DNA of 64,000 nt from contig JACONN010000002.1 of assembly GCA_014323675.1 (NCBI GenBank), forward strand, positions 2,090,001 through 2,154,000, in the 5' to 3' direction. The DNA is from Hormoscilla sp. GM7CHS1pb. GTDB taxonomy: Bacteria > Cyanobacteriota > Cyanobacteriia > Cyanobacteriales > Desertifilaceae. This document shows positions 27,912 to 37,576 of the stretch, in pieces (within the stretch, counting starts at the first letter, position 1; each line of letters opens with the position of its first letter). The position numbers were made by a program, and so were the translations under genes. Under the pieces are notes generated by a model, which made no database searches, was not told where the DNA came from, and was given only the letters and a program-made list of their open reading frames with translations.

Positions 27912-29685
27912 ATGTCACGGTGTACATCCATAAGGAAAGTATATGACTGGAATATGGTCCCCTGGCACAAGCTGGAAAGGAACGTATTCAAGATTCTTTC
28001 ATCGCATCTACAGAGCGGCCCAGAATGGGAATGGAAAGCTAGTACGCAGACTCCAGGGGTTATTAACCAGGTCATGGTCCGCAAAGATGATTGCGGTAAG
28101 ACAGGTTACCCAACAAAATCAGGGGAAGAAAACGGCGGGTATAGATGGCGTCACTGCCTTAAGACCATCCGAAAGACAACCTCTGGTGAGGCAGTTAAGA
28201 GTCAATGATGGGAAAAAGGTCAAGCCCACCAGAAGGGTGTGGATACCAAAACCAGGAAGAGATGAAAAACGGCCATTGGGGATACCAACGATATATGACA
28301 GAGCTCTCCAAGGTTTAGTCAAATTGGCATTAGAACCTGAGTGGGAGGCAGCATTTGAGGCTAATTCTTACGGTTTCAGACCAGGTAGAGGATGTCATGA
28401 CGCTATCCAAGCTGTATTTAACATTCTGAAAGCAAAAGCTAAATGGGTGTTGGACGCAGACATAGCGAAATGTTTTGAAAGAATTGACCACACCGCACTA
28501 TTAGAAAAATTGAATAACTCGTCACCAATCCGGAAAAAGATTCGGGAATGGTTAAAAGCCGGGGTGATGGAACGGAACACCTACCAACCAACATACGCAG
28601 GAACGCCTCAAGGGGGAGTGATATCCCCCTTGTTGGCAAACATAGCATTGCATGGTATGGAGGCAGAAGTCAGAGGTATAGTGCCAAAGACTATAAACGG
28701 GCAGAGTGAATTAGGAATAGTGCGATATGCGGATGATTTTGTGGTAATACACAAGGACCGAAAGGTAATTGAGCAAGCCAAAGAGGTCATAAGCAAGTGG
28801 TTAGGGAAAATGGGGTTGGAATTAAAACCGGAAAAGACCAGAATAGCTCATACCTTGGAAGGATCAGACCCAGGATTTGATTTCCTGGGGTTCAATGTCC
28901 GTCAATACAAGGTGGGAAAATATCAGGGTGGAAAAACGGGAAAAAGATTCAAAACCTTCATCAAACCCAGTGCCAAGTCTATAAAAAGCCACAAAGAAAA
29001 GTTGAAGGCTGTGGTAGAAAGTCACAAAGCCGCACCACAGGCTGCGTTGATAAGCAGATTGAACCCGATTATAAAGGGATGGTGCAACTATCACAGAACG
29101 GTGGTAAGCAAGGAGGTATTTGGAGAAATAGATACCTATGTGTGGGAAATAACTTGGAAATGGGCAAAGAGAAGACATCCTAACAAATCAGAGACGTGGA
29201 TAGCCAAGAAGTACTGGAAGGCTGGAGGCAGCAAACAGTGGAACTTCACAGACAACAAAGGGGCAAGACTACTCTTACACTCCGAAACGGAAATTGTACG
29301 GCACGTAAAAGTTAAGGGAACAGTTAGCCCAATGGATGGAAACCTGGTGTACTGGAGTAAAAGGTTACGCAAGAGCCCGGTAATAAGTACAAGAGTGTTA
29401 AAGCTCATGAACAGACAAAAAGGCAAATGCACACATTGCGGAATGCTGTTTAAGGACGGGGACAAGTGGGAAGTGGACCACATTCTGCCGAAATCATTAG
29501 GCGGTAAGGACTGGTACACAAACCTACAACTCCTACATGACTATTGCCACCATGAGAAATCAAGGACAGATGGCAGTAAGGGGAGCCGCACCCGGAAACG
29601 GGATAGGAAGGCTGAGGAGCCGGATGAGGTGAAAGTCTCACGTCCGGTTTTGAAGACGAGTCGGGCTGGCGACAGCCTGGCTTAG
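27912..29685 (+). CDS. ltrA: Group II intron reverse transcriptase/maturase with HNH domain, frameshifted
   Basis: The N-terminus at 27912 reads DWNMVPWHKLERNVFKI, then the frame shifts near 27994-28000 into HRIYRAAQNGNGKLVRRLQ and SWSAKMIAVRQVTQQNQGKK. The RT domain has YGFRPGRGCHDAI, DADIAKCFERIDH, GTPQGGVISPLLANI and RYADDFVVIHKD (catalytic YADD). A maturase domain X and a C-terminal HNH endonuclease (CTHCG, then WEVDHILPKSLGG and CHHEKS) follow. The protein promotes intron splicing and target-primed retrohoming. About 590 residues in total. The single shift may be a sequencing error; otherwise the intron is dead. Confidence 0.9.
29617..29652 (+). ncRNA. Group II intron domain V
   Basis: GAGCCGGATGAGGTGAAAGT followed by CTCACGTCCGGTTTTG folds into the conserved domain V hairpin with a GAAA tetraloop (GGTGAAAGTC region) and the GAGCCG start. 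The following AAGACGAGTCGGGCTGGCGA to about 29685 forms domain VI. Confidence 0.85.
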
Positions 29686-30089
29686 TTTAATTCTTTCAAT
29701 TCTGCTCTGTCTGCCGTCGAACTGTCAGCATAGGCCTGAAGCGCACGCGCATTGGCTTCAATTAGTTGTTCTAGCCGAACTCGCGACTCGGTCTCGCGAT
29801 CGGCATAGGCCTGGAGCCCACGCGCGTTGGCTTCAATCAATTGCCAGAGTTCATGTCGCTCGGACGCCGCTTTGTCTGTATTGGCCTGGATGCTGCGAAT
29901 GGTGCTGTCTACCAGTTGCCGCAGTTCCTGTCGCTCTTTTGCTGCTTCCTGTCGCTCTTTTGCTGCTTCCTGTTGTGTCTCGACTAGGCGAGAAATATCT
30001 CGACTCAATGCCCCGATCGCTTGTGCGTTGGACGCAACTAGCTGTTTCATTTCGTCATCTGTCATGACTTTCTCTCCTCTTAGCTTCAA
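29682..30089 (-). pseudogene. N-terminal half of a coiled-coil protein, interrupted by the group II intron
   Basis: From M near 30065 (MTDDEMKQLVASNAQAIGAL) the 135-residue ORF is a predicted coiled coil with internal repeats: EAAKERQ twice and an EANARxLQAYAD unit twice. It ends abruptly with RAELKELN at the intron edge. Cyanobacterial homologues continue with a LDEDRPTxLRRLxxIENK-like tail, which is found at 27021-27208. The native protein would be about 190 residues. Its function is not known; similar genes often neighbour Uma2-type nucleases, as here. Confidence 0.65.
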
Positions 30090-30097
30090 CTTTACTT

Positions 30098-30310
30098 TTA
30101 TATTATAGCTTTTCTTCTACTATTCATCCAATTTTTTTGCCCGATTGCGTCTACATCACGCCCCCCGATCGCCTCTAAGTTCTGGTGCATCTTCCTCCCC
30201 CTCAATGTCCCGATCACAGGTCGCCAAATTTTTCCAAATAAATCAAATGAGGGAAAGAATATCTCTTCGGGGGACTCGACGCTTGTTTCTAATTCTTTGA
30301 TTACAGACAT
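30098..30310 (-). pseudogene. N-terminal relic of a second Uma2 gene
   Basis: The ORF starts MSVIKELETSVESPEEIFFP, almost identical to the start of the Uma2 gene at 31208 (MSVVKELETSVESPKEIIFP). The DNA upstream of both ATGs also matches (ATGGTCCGCTGACTCCTACT on the plus strand). After about 20 residues the homology ends and the rest is unrelated. A tandem duplication followed by deletion explains it. Confidence 0.75.
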
Positions 30311-30347
30311 GGTCCGCTGACTCCTACTTGCTGTTCCTATTATAGCT

Positions 30348-30385
30348 GCTTGGCTGACGATCGGACAATCGATCGTCAGCCAAGC
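30348..30385 (-). terminator. Perfect 16-bp inverted repeat after the Uma2 gene
   Basis: GCTTGGCTGACGATCG and CGATCGTCAGCCAAGC pair completely around the loop GACAAT. It lies 15 bases beyond the Uma2 stop codon (minus strand), where a terminator is expected, though there is no long U tract. Confidence 0.6.
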
Positions 30386-30400
30386 TTCGATAGATTGAGA

Positions 30401-31208
30401 TTACAGGCTATTTGGATCTATGTCCAATTCCCGCAGTTTTGCAGCTAACAGTTCGTTCAATTGTTCAGCCAACTCAGCCCGTTTTTCAGCCGACTCAGCC
30501 TCTTGTTTCGCCGACTCAGCCTCTTGTTTCGCCGACTCAGCCTCTTGTTTCGCCGACTCAGCCTCTTGTTTCGCCAACTGTTCCCGTTCTTCAGCCGACT
30601 CAGCTGCTTCGTCTGGTGTGGGGACCATTATCCCTTCCGGGGTAAAGAAGCGCAGTTGCTTGTCATGGATACCCAGATACAATCCTAGTTCCTGACTCCA
30701 CAATTGTCCTTGGGAATTTTGTTTCAGTGCTTCGTACTTGCCACCCACTAGCACAAATCCTGCAAATTCCATTGTTTCCGGGTCAAACCAGAAATAATTT
30801 GGCGTCCGGAAGGTGTCTTGATAGATTTCTTTTTTCAAGTTTCGATCGATAGATGCTGTTTTTTTCGAGAGGATTTCTACTATTATATTGGGATACTTGC
30901 CATCCTCTTCCCATACTACCCAACTGTTGCGGGGTTTGCGCTCAACTCCCAGGACTACGAAAAAGTCTGGTCCCCGGAAGTCTTTTGATTTGATCTGATT
31001 GGGACTATAGTAGATGGTGAGGTTGCCAGCGCTGAAGAAATCCTGGCGTTTTTTTCCACCACCAGTCTAGGCATTTGATTAATAGCAGTAGTTGCTGCAA
31101 GTGCAGATATGTTTCCAATGGGGGTTCCTCACTTAGTAATTCGCCTGATGGAAAGATTATCTCTTTCGGTGACTCGACGCTTGTTTCTAATTCTTTGACT
31201 ACAGACAT
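30401..31208 (-). CDS. Uma2 family endonuclease (DUF820), frameshifted
   Basis: The start at 31208 reads ETYLHLQQLLLLIKCLDWWW. With one T removed from the run 31049-31055 it continues WKKRQDFFSAGNLTIYYSPN, FRGPDFFVVLG, PNIIVEILSKKT and FGVRTPNYFWFDP-like residues (FRTPNYFWFDPETMEF). These are the conserved PD-(D/E)XK parts of the Uma2/DUF820 family, very abundant in cyanobacteria and of uncertain role. The C-terminus is a coiled coil built of KQEAESA heptads, encoded by a 21-bp tandem repeat at about 30500-30584. About 268 residues in all. Confidence 0.82.
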
Positions 31209-31343
31209 GGTCCGCTGACTCCTACTAGCTGTTCCTAGTATAGTTCATCAATATCCAATCTACCACATGGTGACTGATATTTTATTATAGCAAACTGCAA
31301 TGCTATCGGGGTATATTATGGTAAGATATTGTGAAGTGATTGC

Positions 31344-32462
31344 ATGATTATGACCGTGAGTTTACCCTATGATGATAATGGCGATCGCCACTATCTATTG
31401 CCGTACACCCCCATCACCCTACATGAGAATTTCCTTCTTAAGGGCGACTTTACTAATTTGCACATCGGCGACTTTAATGGGGACGGTCGCAGCGATATGC
31501 TTCGCCAAGAAAAGGGCAGTTGGGACGACGATGCCCATATGACTGCTCAAGTATTCTTGTCACCAGACGACGGCAACTTTAACTCCATCACCCCCATCAC
31601 CTTGCCAGAGAATTTCGCCCTCAAAGGCGACCTTACCAATTTGCATGTAGAAGATTTGGATGGTGATGACTTCGATGAGATTCTGGTTCAAGAAAAACAA
31701 AGGGATCGGTCTCCCACCAGTCGGGTATTGTCCTGGAATGATGAGCAAAATTTCACCAAATATCCGCTCCCTGAAGCGCTCCAAGTTGACGGTCAAAGCA
31801 GGCAACTGTATATTGCCGATTATAATGGCAATGGGCAAAACGATGATATTCTGGTTCAGGATTCTGAAAACGACTCAGCGCTGCTATACAGCCTTCCCCT
31901 GGGGAACAATGACTACCTTCAAGGGGGAGCAGGAGACGATACCTTCTCAGGGGGTAATGGAAATGATGGGCTTTACGGACACGGGGGCAACGATAGCCTC
32001 ACCGGGGACAGCGGCAATGATACCCTAGATGGGGGTAATGGATGGGACGCGCTTTACGGAGGCTGGGGCAACGACATCCTCACCGGGGGCAGCGGTAATG
32101 ATACTCTTTATGGCGGACCTGGAGACAATATCCTCACTGGGGGTAGCGGTAATGATACTCTTTATGGCGGACCTGGAGACGATATCCTCAGTGGGGGTAG
32201 CGAACATGATTGGCTTTACGGCGATGAGGGCAGTGATACTTTTGTCTTGGGCCCGCCCCTTACCTATGGTCAGTGGGATATTATCCAGGACTTTGAGGAT
32301 GGCACGGACTTTATCCAGTTAGAAGGAGGCTTGAGTTTTGCTGATTTAATAATTCACTCCTTCAACGATAATATTTTCATTAGTGTCATGCCGAATGGGA
32401 AACCATTGGTAACTTTGTGGGGAATTAGTCCTTGGCAAATTGATGCTTCTGATTTTGTTTAG
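31344..32462 (+). CDS. RTX calcium-binding repeat protein with FG-GAP-like N-terminus
   Basis: This 372-residue protein has two N-terminal FG-GAP/VCBS-like units ([36 protein letters not shown], and a third at [16 protein letters not shown]). Then come about ten RTX nonapeptides (GGxGxDxLxGG) between residues ~195 and 300, and a C-terminal [17 protein letters not shown] segment typical of type I secretion substrates. No signal peptide is present, consistent with a type I exporter, none of which is visible here. The repeats bind calcium outside the cell. Repeats at 32090-32195 are near-identical in DNA, suggesting recent expansion. Confidence 0.85.
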   Translation: MIMTVSLPYDDNGDRHYLLPYTPITLHENFLLKGDFTNLHIGDFNGDGRSDMLRQEKGSWDDDAHMTAQVFLSPDDGNFNSITPITLPENFALKGDLTNLHVEDLDGDDFDEILVQEKQRDRSPTSRVLSWNDEQNFTKYPLPEALQVDGQSRQLYIADYNGNGQNDDILVQDSENDSALLYSLPLGNNDYLQGGAGDDTFSGGNGNDGLYGHGGNDSLTGDSGNDTLDGGNGWDALYGGWGNDILTGGSGNDTLYGGPGDNILTGGSGNDTLYGGPGDDILSGGSEHDWLYGDEGSDTFVLGPPLTYGQWDIIQDFEDGTDFIQLEGGLSFADLIIHSFNDNIFISVMPNGKPLVTLWGISPWQIDASDFV

Positions 32463-32600
32463 TTACGGTAACGCCGTTGTTCTCCCTGGGGGGGCTCCTT
32501 GACCGCTGGTGTAGGGAACATGAGCTCCGCCGCCCCCGGTTGAAACCGACTTTAGCTATTAGCCTCTGGTTTGAACCAGAGGCGGGCTGACAGCGAAGAG
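32463..32600. repeat. Repeat-rich spacer with GTTGAAACCGACTTTAGCTA
   Basis: The phrase GTTGAAACCGACTTTAGCTA plus TTAG, followed by a CCTCTGGTTTGAACCAGAGG hairpin, recurs near 48063-48107 with a different hairpin (CAGGGGGTTGGAACCCCCTG). It marks a dispersed repeat family. Confidence 0.8.
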
Positions 32601-32665
32601 AGGAAATTATGCGATCGCCAACTGCTCGCCAACTGACTGATTGGGAATTGCAATACTAAATTAGA

Positions 32666-32830
32666 CTGTTTACCGAAGCCTTGGAGATGTTTAAGCAACT
32701 GCTGGGGTCCGCACATCCCCATGTGGCCACCAGTCTCAACAACCTGGCAGAACTCTACTTCTCCCAAGGGCGATATGACCAAGCCGAATCTCTGTATCTA
32801 AAAGCCTTAGAGATGTTTAGGCAACTGGTT
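32666..32830 (+). pseudogene. TPR-repeat fragment
   Basis: The frame reads ALEMFKQLLGSAHPHVATSL, NNLAELYFSQGRYDQAESLY and LKALEMFRQL, which is one and a half kinesin-light-chain type tetratricopeptide repeats. It has no start, and both ends run into unrelated sequence. It is a leftover of a large TPR protein of the kind common in filamentous cyanobacteria. Confidence 0.7.
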
Positions 32831-33185
32831 AAATTGATATTGAGCGAATGCGAACAGTTGTTGGTGTAATCACTGTGAAAGCGCCAGGTAATTCATCTGA
32901 GTGTTCGGCGATCGCCTCAGAAATAATAGTAGCCTTACTAGGATCGGATAGTCCAGTCAATCTAACCAAGATTACACCGGATGCAACGCGACCCAAACGA
33001 AACACTAACTCTCCAAAATCCTTATCTGCTGTTAACAATAACGCGCCTTCCCTGTTCGCTAAATCTAGCACCACATCATCAGAAACTCCTGGTTCCATTT
33101 CCACAACGTACCAAACTACATGACCGTCTAGCCGCAAGCGCTTTACTATTGCCTGCTTAATATTTTCGTCTGCCAATAAATTCAC
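32829..33185 (-). CDS. DUF5615 family PIN-like toxin
   Basis: This 118-residue protein starts MNLLADENIKQAIVKRLR and has LLTADKDFGELVFRLG and SGVILVRLTGLSD, the DUF5615 (Mut7-C/PIN-like) pattern with the acidic residues Asp6-Glu7 and Asp near residue 54. DUF5615 proteins are paired with DUF433 antitoxins. The start codon overlaps the DUF433 stop by four bases (ATGA), so the two are co-translated. Proposed RNase activity is family inference. Confidence 0.85.
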   Translation of the reverse strand: MNLLADENIKQAIVKRLRLDGHVVWYVVEMEPGVSDDVVLDLANREGALLLTADKDFGELVFRLGRVASGVILVRLTGLSDPSKATIISEAIAEHSDELPGAFTVITPTTVRIRSISI

Positions 33186-33424
33186 GAAACCGCCTCCATA
33201 ACAGGATAAATGACATCAGCTTTTAATGCTTCAGCAGCAAACGCCAAAGCAGCTTGAATGTCCTCCCGCTTCAGTCGGGGGTGCCCCTCCAACAGTTGTT
33301 CTGGAGTCTCTCCTGCTGCCAGACTTTCGAGGATAAATTCCACCGTAATGCGAGTGCCGGCGATCGTTGGTTTACCCATCATTACTTGAGGATCGGAAAC
33401 TATAAATTGTCTATATCCAGCCAT
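33182..33424 (-). CDS. DUF433 family antitoxin
   Basis: This 80-residue protein reads FIVSDPQVMMGKPTIAGTRI, then TVEFILESLAAGETPEQLLE and HPRLKREDIQAALAFAAEAL, the full DUF433 domain with its winged-helix-like DNA-binding fold. It is first in a two-gene operon with the DUF5615 protein. Autoregulation is likely but no operator could be defined. Confidence 0.88.
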   Translation of the reverse strand: MAGYRQFIVSDPQVMMGKPTIAGTRITVEFILESLAAGETPEQLLEGHPRLKREDIQAALAFAAEALKADVIYPVMEAVS

Positions 33425-33517
33425 AATTTTCCCCTACAGAAACTTGTCTGCGGTTATTGTAGCATAAGCGATCGGCAATGACCGTACTACCAAATATTTA
33501 ATCATCCCACTCCGATC

Positions 33518-36500
33518 TTAGTGCTTTTTGAAATTCAAGGGGGTCAACCCGTTTTGGCAGGATTTCCCGATCGGGAGAGTATCTTCGATCGCCCCTTCCG
33601 CAAGATGGGCGATCGCGCGCAAGTTATCTACCATCTTGCCATCTACATTTTGCCAGAAACCCCGCTGATGGGCTTCTAACAACCGTTCTGCCATATCCCG
33701 CAAAGCCCAAGGATTCTTTTCGTGGATAAAATCTCGTACTGCTGGGTCCAGCAAATAGGCATCAGCTACACCCCGATACATGTAATCTTCCACGCAGTTA
33801 GCTGTGGCATCGTAGGCGAACAAATAATCCACCGTTGCCGCCATTTCAAAGGCACCTTTATAACCGTGACGCATCACCCCCGCTATCCATTTGGGATTTA
33901 CCACCCGGGAACGATAGACTCGGGCGATTTCCGACCGCAACTGCCGCACTCGGGGATTTTGGGGCACAGAATTATCCCCAAAATAGGTTTGGGGATTCTT
34001 GCCAGTAAGCGATCGCACTGCTGCCGTTAACCCCCCCTGGAATTGGTAATAATCATCAGAGTCCAACAAATCGTGTTCGCGGTTGTCCTGATTGTGCAGG
34101 ACGATCTGCATCTGTTGCAGGCGCTGCTGGAAGGCTTCCGGCGCAGCAGAACCCATGTTATTCTTAGTATAAGCGTAGCTACTCCAGTTAATGTAAGCCC
34201 GCGCTAAATCCCGATCGTCCGTCCAGTTTTGGGCTGCGATTAAACCTTGTAAACCAGCACCGTAGGCACCGGGTTTAGAACCAAACACCCGATAGCCCGA
34301 TCGGGTCTCTGCCTGGGACTGACTCAACCCTGCTGCCAACCAAAACTGAGTTTCCTGCTGCACTTGGGATGCCAAAGGATTGTCTGCTGGGGGTTCGTCC
34401 AAAGCGGCAACTGCTGCCACTGCTCGATCAAATAAATCGATTAAATTAGGAAAAGCATCCCGGAAAAATCCCGAAATCCTCAAGGTCACATCTACCCGGG
34501 GGCGTCCTAAAAAGGAGATGGGCAGAATTTCAAAATCCACCACCCGCCGTCCGGGACCATCCCACACCGGTTGCACCCCTAGCAATGCTAACGCTTCTGC
34601 CATATCGTCCCCCCCCGATCGCATGGTAGAAGTGCCCCAGACAGAGAGTCCCAAAGTGCGAGGATATTCCCCATGTTCCTGAGTGTAACTTTCAATCAAT
34701 GCCTCAGCGGCCTTGCGTCCAATATCCCAGGCAGTTTCTGTCGGAATTGCCCGGATATCTACAGAATAGAAATTGCGACCCGTGGGTAAAACTTCCGGAC
34801 GCCCCCTTGTGGGTGCCCCCGCCGGACCGCTGGGTACATATCCCCCATCTAGTCCCCGCAATAGTTGGGTAATTTCCTCCCGAGTTTCTTGCAATGCCGG
34901 TAGCAGTTTATTGCCGATCCAATTTAATTCTTCCTGGGTTTTTGTATTCGTTACCTGTGGACAACTGGGAAGGTCATTTTCTATCAAATGTTCGACTAAT
35001 TCAGCGGCTTTTTCTTCTAATTCCGCAATGACATCCCCGACGGTGAAACAGGGTTTGGATAAATGCCCGATCGCGTTTTCTTCTGCCAATATTTGAGCTG
35101 GGTCTGCGGTCAGGGGGTCGAAGTCCAGACCCCAATCAACTGCTAAACTGCGGGTAATGCCGGTGGTGCGGCCACGGGAAATGGCCACTATCAAATCCCG
35201 CAACTGACGCCCTTGAGGACATTGGCCAAAAATATGCAAACCATCCCGAATTTGAGCTTCTTTTAACTCGCATAAATAACCATCCGCAGTCTTCAGCAAT
35301 TCGGTAAATTCTTCTGACTTGACAAATGCTAAATCTTGGTGTAAGTTCTCTTCCTGGAAAAGAGCAGTAATGCGATCGCGAATGGCAGGCAAGCGGGAAG
35401 GGTCCAGCATTTGGGCCTCGTAATACTCATCAATAAAACGTTCCAACTGCTGCAAAGGACCGTAAAGTTCCGCCCGAGTCATGGGGGGCGTCAGGTGGTC
35501 GATAATTACTGCCTGCGATCGCCGTTTAGCTTGAGAACCTTCCCCGGGGTCATTGACAATAAAAGGATAAAAATGGGGCATGGCCCCCAGGGCGATCTCG
35601 GGATAGCAACTATCGGACAGGGCCACACTTTTACCGGGCAACCATTCTAAATTTCCGTGTTTCCCCAGATGCACGATCGCATGGGCCCCAAACCCTTGGC
35701 GCAACCAATAGTAGAAAGCTAAATACGCATGAGTGGGTTCTAAATCTGGGGCATGATAATTCAAAGCCGGGTCAATATCGTAGCCTCGCGCTGGTTGAAT
35801 GCCCACAAATATATTCCCCAACATGATACCAGGAATGGGGATGCTTTTCTCAGTACAATCTCCCCAGCGATCGCCGATTTCCTGCTGCACTTTGGGGGGC
35901 AAGTTGGCAAAATATTTTCGATATTCCTCCAGGGACAAGCAATGGGCGATCGATCGCAAATCTTTTCCTTCCGGGTCGTTCGTCACCCCAGCAGTCAGAC
36001 GTTGAATCAGTTCGTCCCCGGTAGCAGGAATATTCTCCACAAGATATCCCGCTGCAGACAAAGCTTGGAGAATTTCCACACAACTAGCGGGGGTATCTAA
36101 GCCAACCCCATTAGCCAAACGTCCGTCACGAGTGGGATAATTAGCCAAAATCAGGGCAATTTTCCTTGACCCTGCTGGGGTTTGCCCCAGTCGCACCCAA
36201 TTAGCTGCTAGATCCGCAACGAAATTAATCCGCGATCGCTCGGGTTGATAAACTACCACATCCGTTTCCAAATCCCGATCGTGGTGTTGCACCGCCTTAA
36301 AAGAAACCGCACGGCTAATAATGCGCCCATCCACCTCCGGTAGGGCCACATTCATGGCCACATCCCGTGGCGCCAACCCCCCAGTTCCCGACTGCCATTG
36401 TTCGACCGTGCCGCCGCTGAAAATTACCTGCAAAACTGGCACGTCTAAACTTTTCCACAAATCCAGTTGGGTAATTCTGACTCCAATCTGGCAATAGAAA

Positions 36501-37339
36501 AACTCGTCGTATTCAGCAACAAATCTATTTTACGTGACTGGAAATAGCTATTAACTTCACCTTGGACCTCCCGATCGCGCAGAGAAGAGACAAACAGGGG
36601 CAGAGGTTCTAATTGCCGTTCAGCCAAAGCCGCACAGAGAGCATCAATGGGTGCAATATTGCCAGCCAGATAATGAGCGCGATAAAATAAAATACCTACG
36701 CCGTGTAAGGGCGAAGCATTCGGTGAGTAATCTTTCGGTAAAACAGATAGGTTATCGCCCGAATGCTTCGCCCCTACTCTGTTATTATGCCAGGGGATAA
36801 GTCCCACCAGGGGTACTGCTTGGGGAGGTGGTGGGTTGTAGCTATATCCCAAACAGGCGTCAGCAACAAATTTGAGCGCATTGGTAAAATTGACAATCCC
36901 ACCTTCAGTGAAGTAGCGCCACAACTGGTTCGCAACTGCCAACTGAATAGTCGAGTGACCGATTAAATCCGGATCCGGGCGATCGTCTCCTGGTAGCACG
37001 ATCGAGGCAGCACCCGTATTTTCTACCGTTTCTTTTTAAGACTTCCAACCCATAGGACCAGTAGGCCCGCCCTCCCAGCAGCCGCAAAATAATTACCCGG
37101 GCAGACCCCAGCACCTCTTCTGCATAGGTATCAATACTCAATTGTTGCTGCAATTGCAAGAGATTAACCACTCGCACGGATGGAAACTCAACTGGCAACT
37201 GCTTCACCGCCCCTGCCAGGGTTTGAATGTCCGTATCAGCCGCAGTCAAGCAGACGATCGGTGCGGAGGTCTGCTGAATAACGATCGTGCCTAGGTCTTG
37301 AAAATTCCACCCCCCAGGGGTTGCCGAAATTCGATGCAT
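33518..37339 (-). CDS. cobN: Cobaltochelatase-like CobN/BchH family protein, two frameshifts
   Basis: Three frames together give about 1,270 residues. The start MHRISATPGGWNFQD and RVIILRLLGGRAYWSYGLE are the CobN N-terminus. The middle has GILFYRAHYLAGN, and the long last frame shows EYRKYFANLPPKVQQEIGDR, LLRGLDGGYVPSGPAGAPTR, LGLSVWGTSTMRSGGDDMAE and MRHGYKGAFEMAATVDYLFAY. Frames change at the T run 37033-37037 and the G run 36469-36471. CobN is the large subunit inserting cobalt into hydrogenobyrinate diamide; in cyanobacteria the partner subunits may be ChlI/ChlD. About 28 residues before GILFYRAHYL are encoded by a palindromic repeat (36704-36776). Confidence 0.88.
36704..36776. repeat. 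Palindromic repeat inside cobN
   Basis: GGGCGAAGCATTCGG and CCGAATGCTTCGCCC form arms around about 45 bases. A relative with arms GGGGCGAAGCATGA and TCATGCTTCGCCC stands between genes at 50402-50472. In cobN it is read in frame as the residues from VGAKHSGDN to NASPLHGVG. Confidence 0.85.
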
Positions 37340-37576
37340 CTTGTATAAGAGAATACGATTTTTATACCACTTCTATCAATGTCGAGGGATTTCCAGAGAA
37401 AATCTAAAAGTTTTCCTATATTAGCTGAGGCTGGGGTAAAAGTACAATTACGATGAATAATTTAGTAGCCGCAGCTGTCTGTAAAGGATTGTCTCATAGC
37501 TGCTCCGTTCCCAGGGGTCGCCAGGGAACGAGGCTCATGGTAATAAACACCCGACGAACAATTAGCAATTAGCAAG
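37340..37576. other. Spacer between cobN and the histidine kinase
   Basis: The two genes are divergent. The only recognisable element is a GTTCCCAGG/CCAGGGAACGAGG palindrome near 37505-37532, close to the kinase start. No promoter boxes stand out. Confidence 0.6.

Larger units (their letters stand above)
27209..29690 (+). mobile_element. Group II intron (boundaries approximate)
   Basis: A reverse transcriptase/maturase ORF sits in a structured RNA frame. The 5-prime end is probably GTGAC (27209) or GTGTC (27214), near the GUGYG consensus. About 700 bases of non-coding domain I-III-type sequence follow, rich in complementary segments. Domain V is at 29617-29652, then a domain VI-like hairpin up to about 29685. 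The intron runs on the plus strand while the flanking gene halves are on the minus strand, so it cannot be removed from that gene's mRNA by splicing. The exact 3-prime end could not be fixed. Confidence 0.8.
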
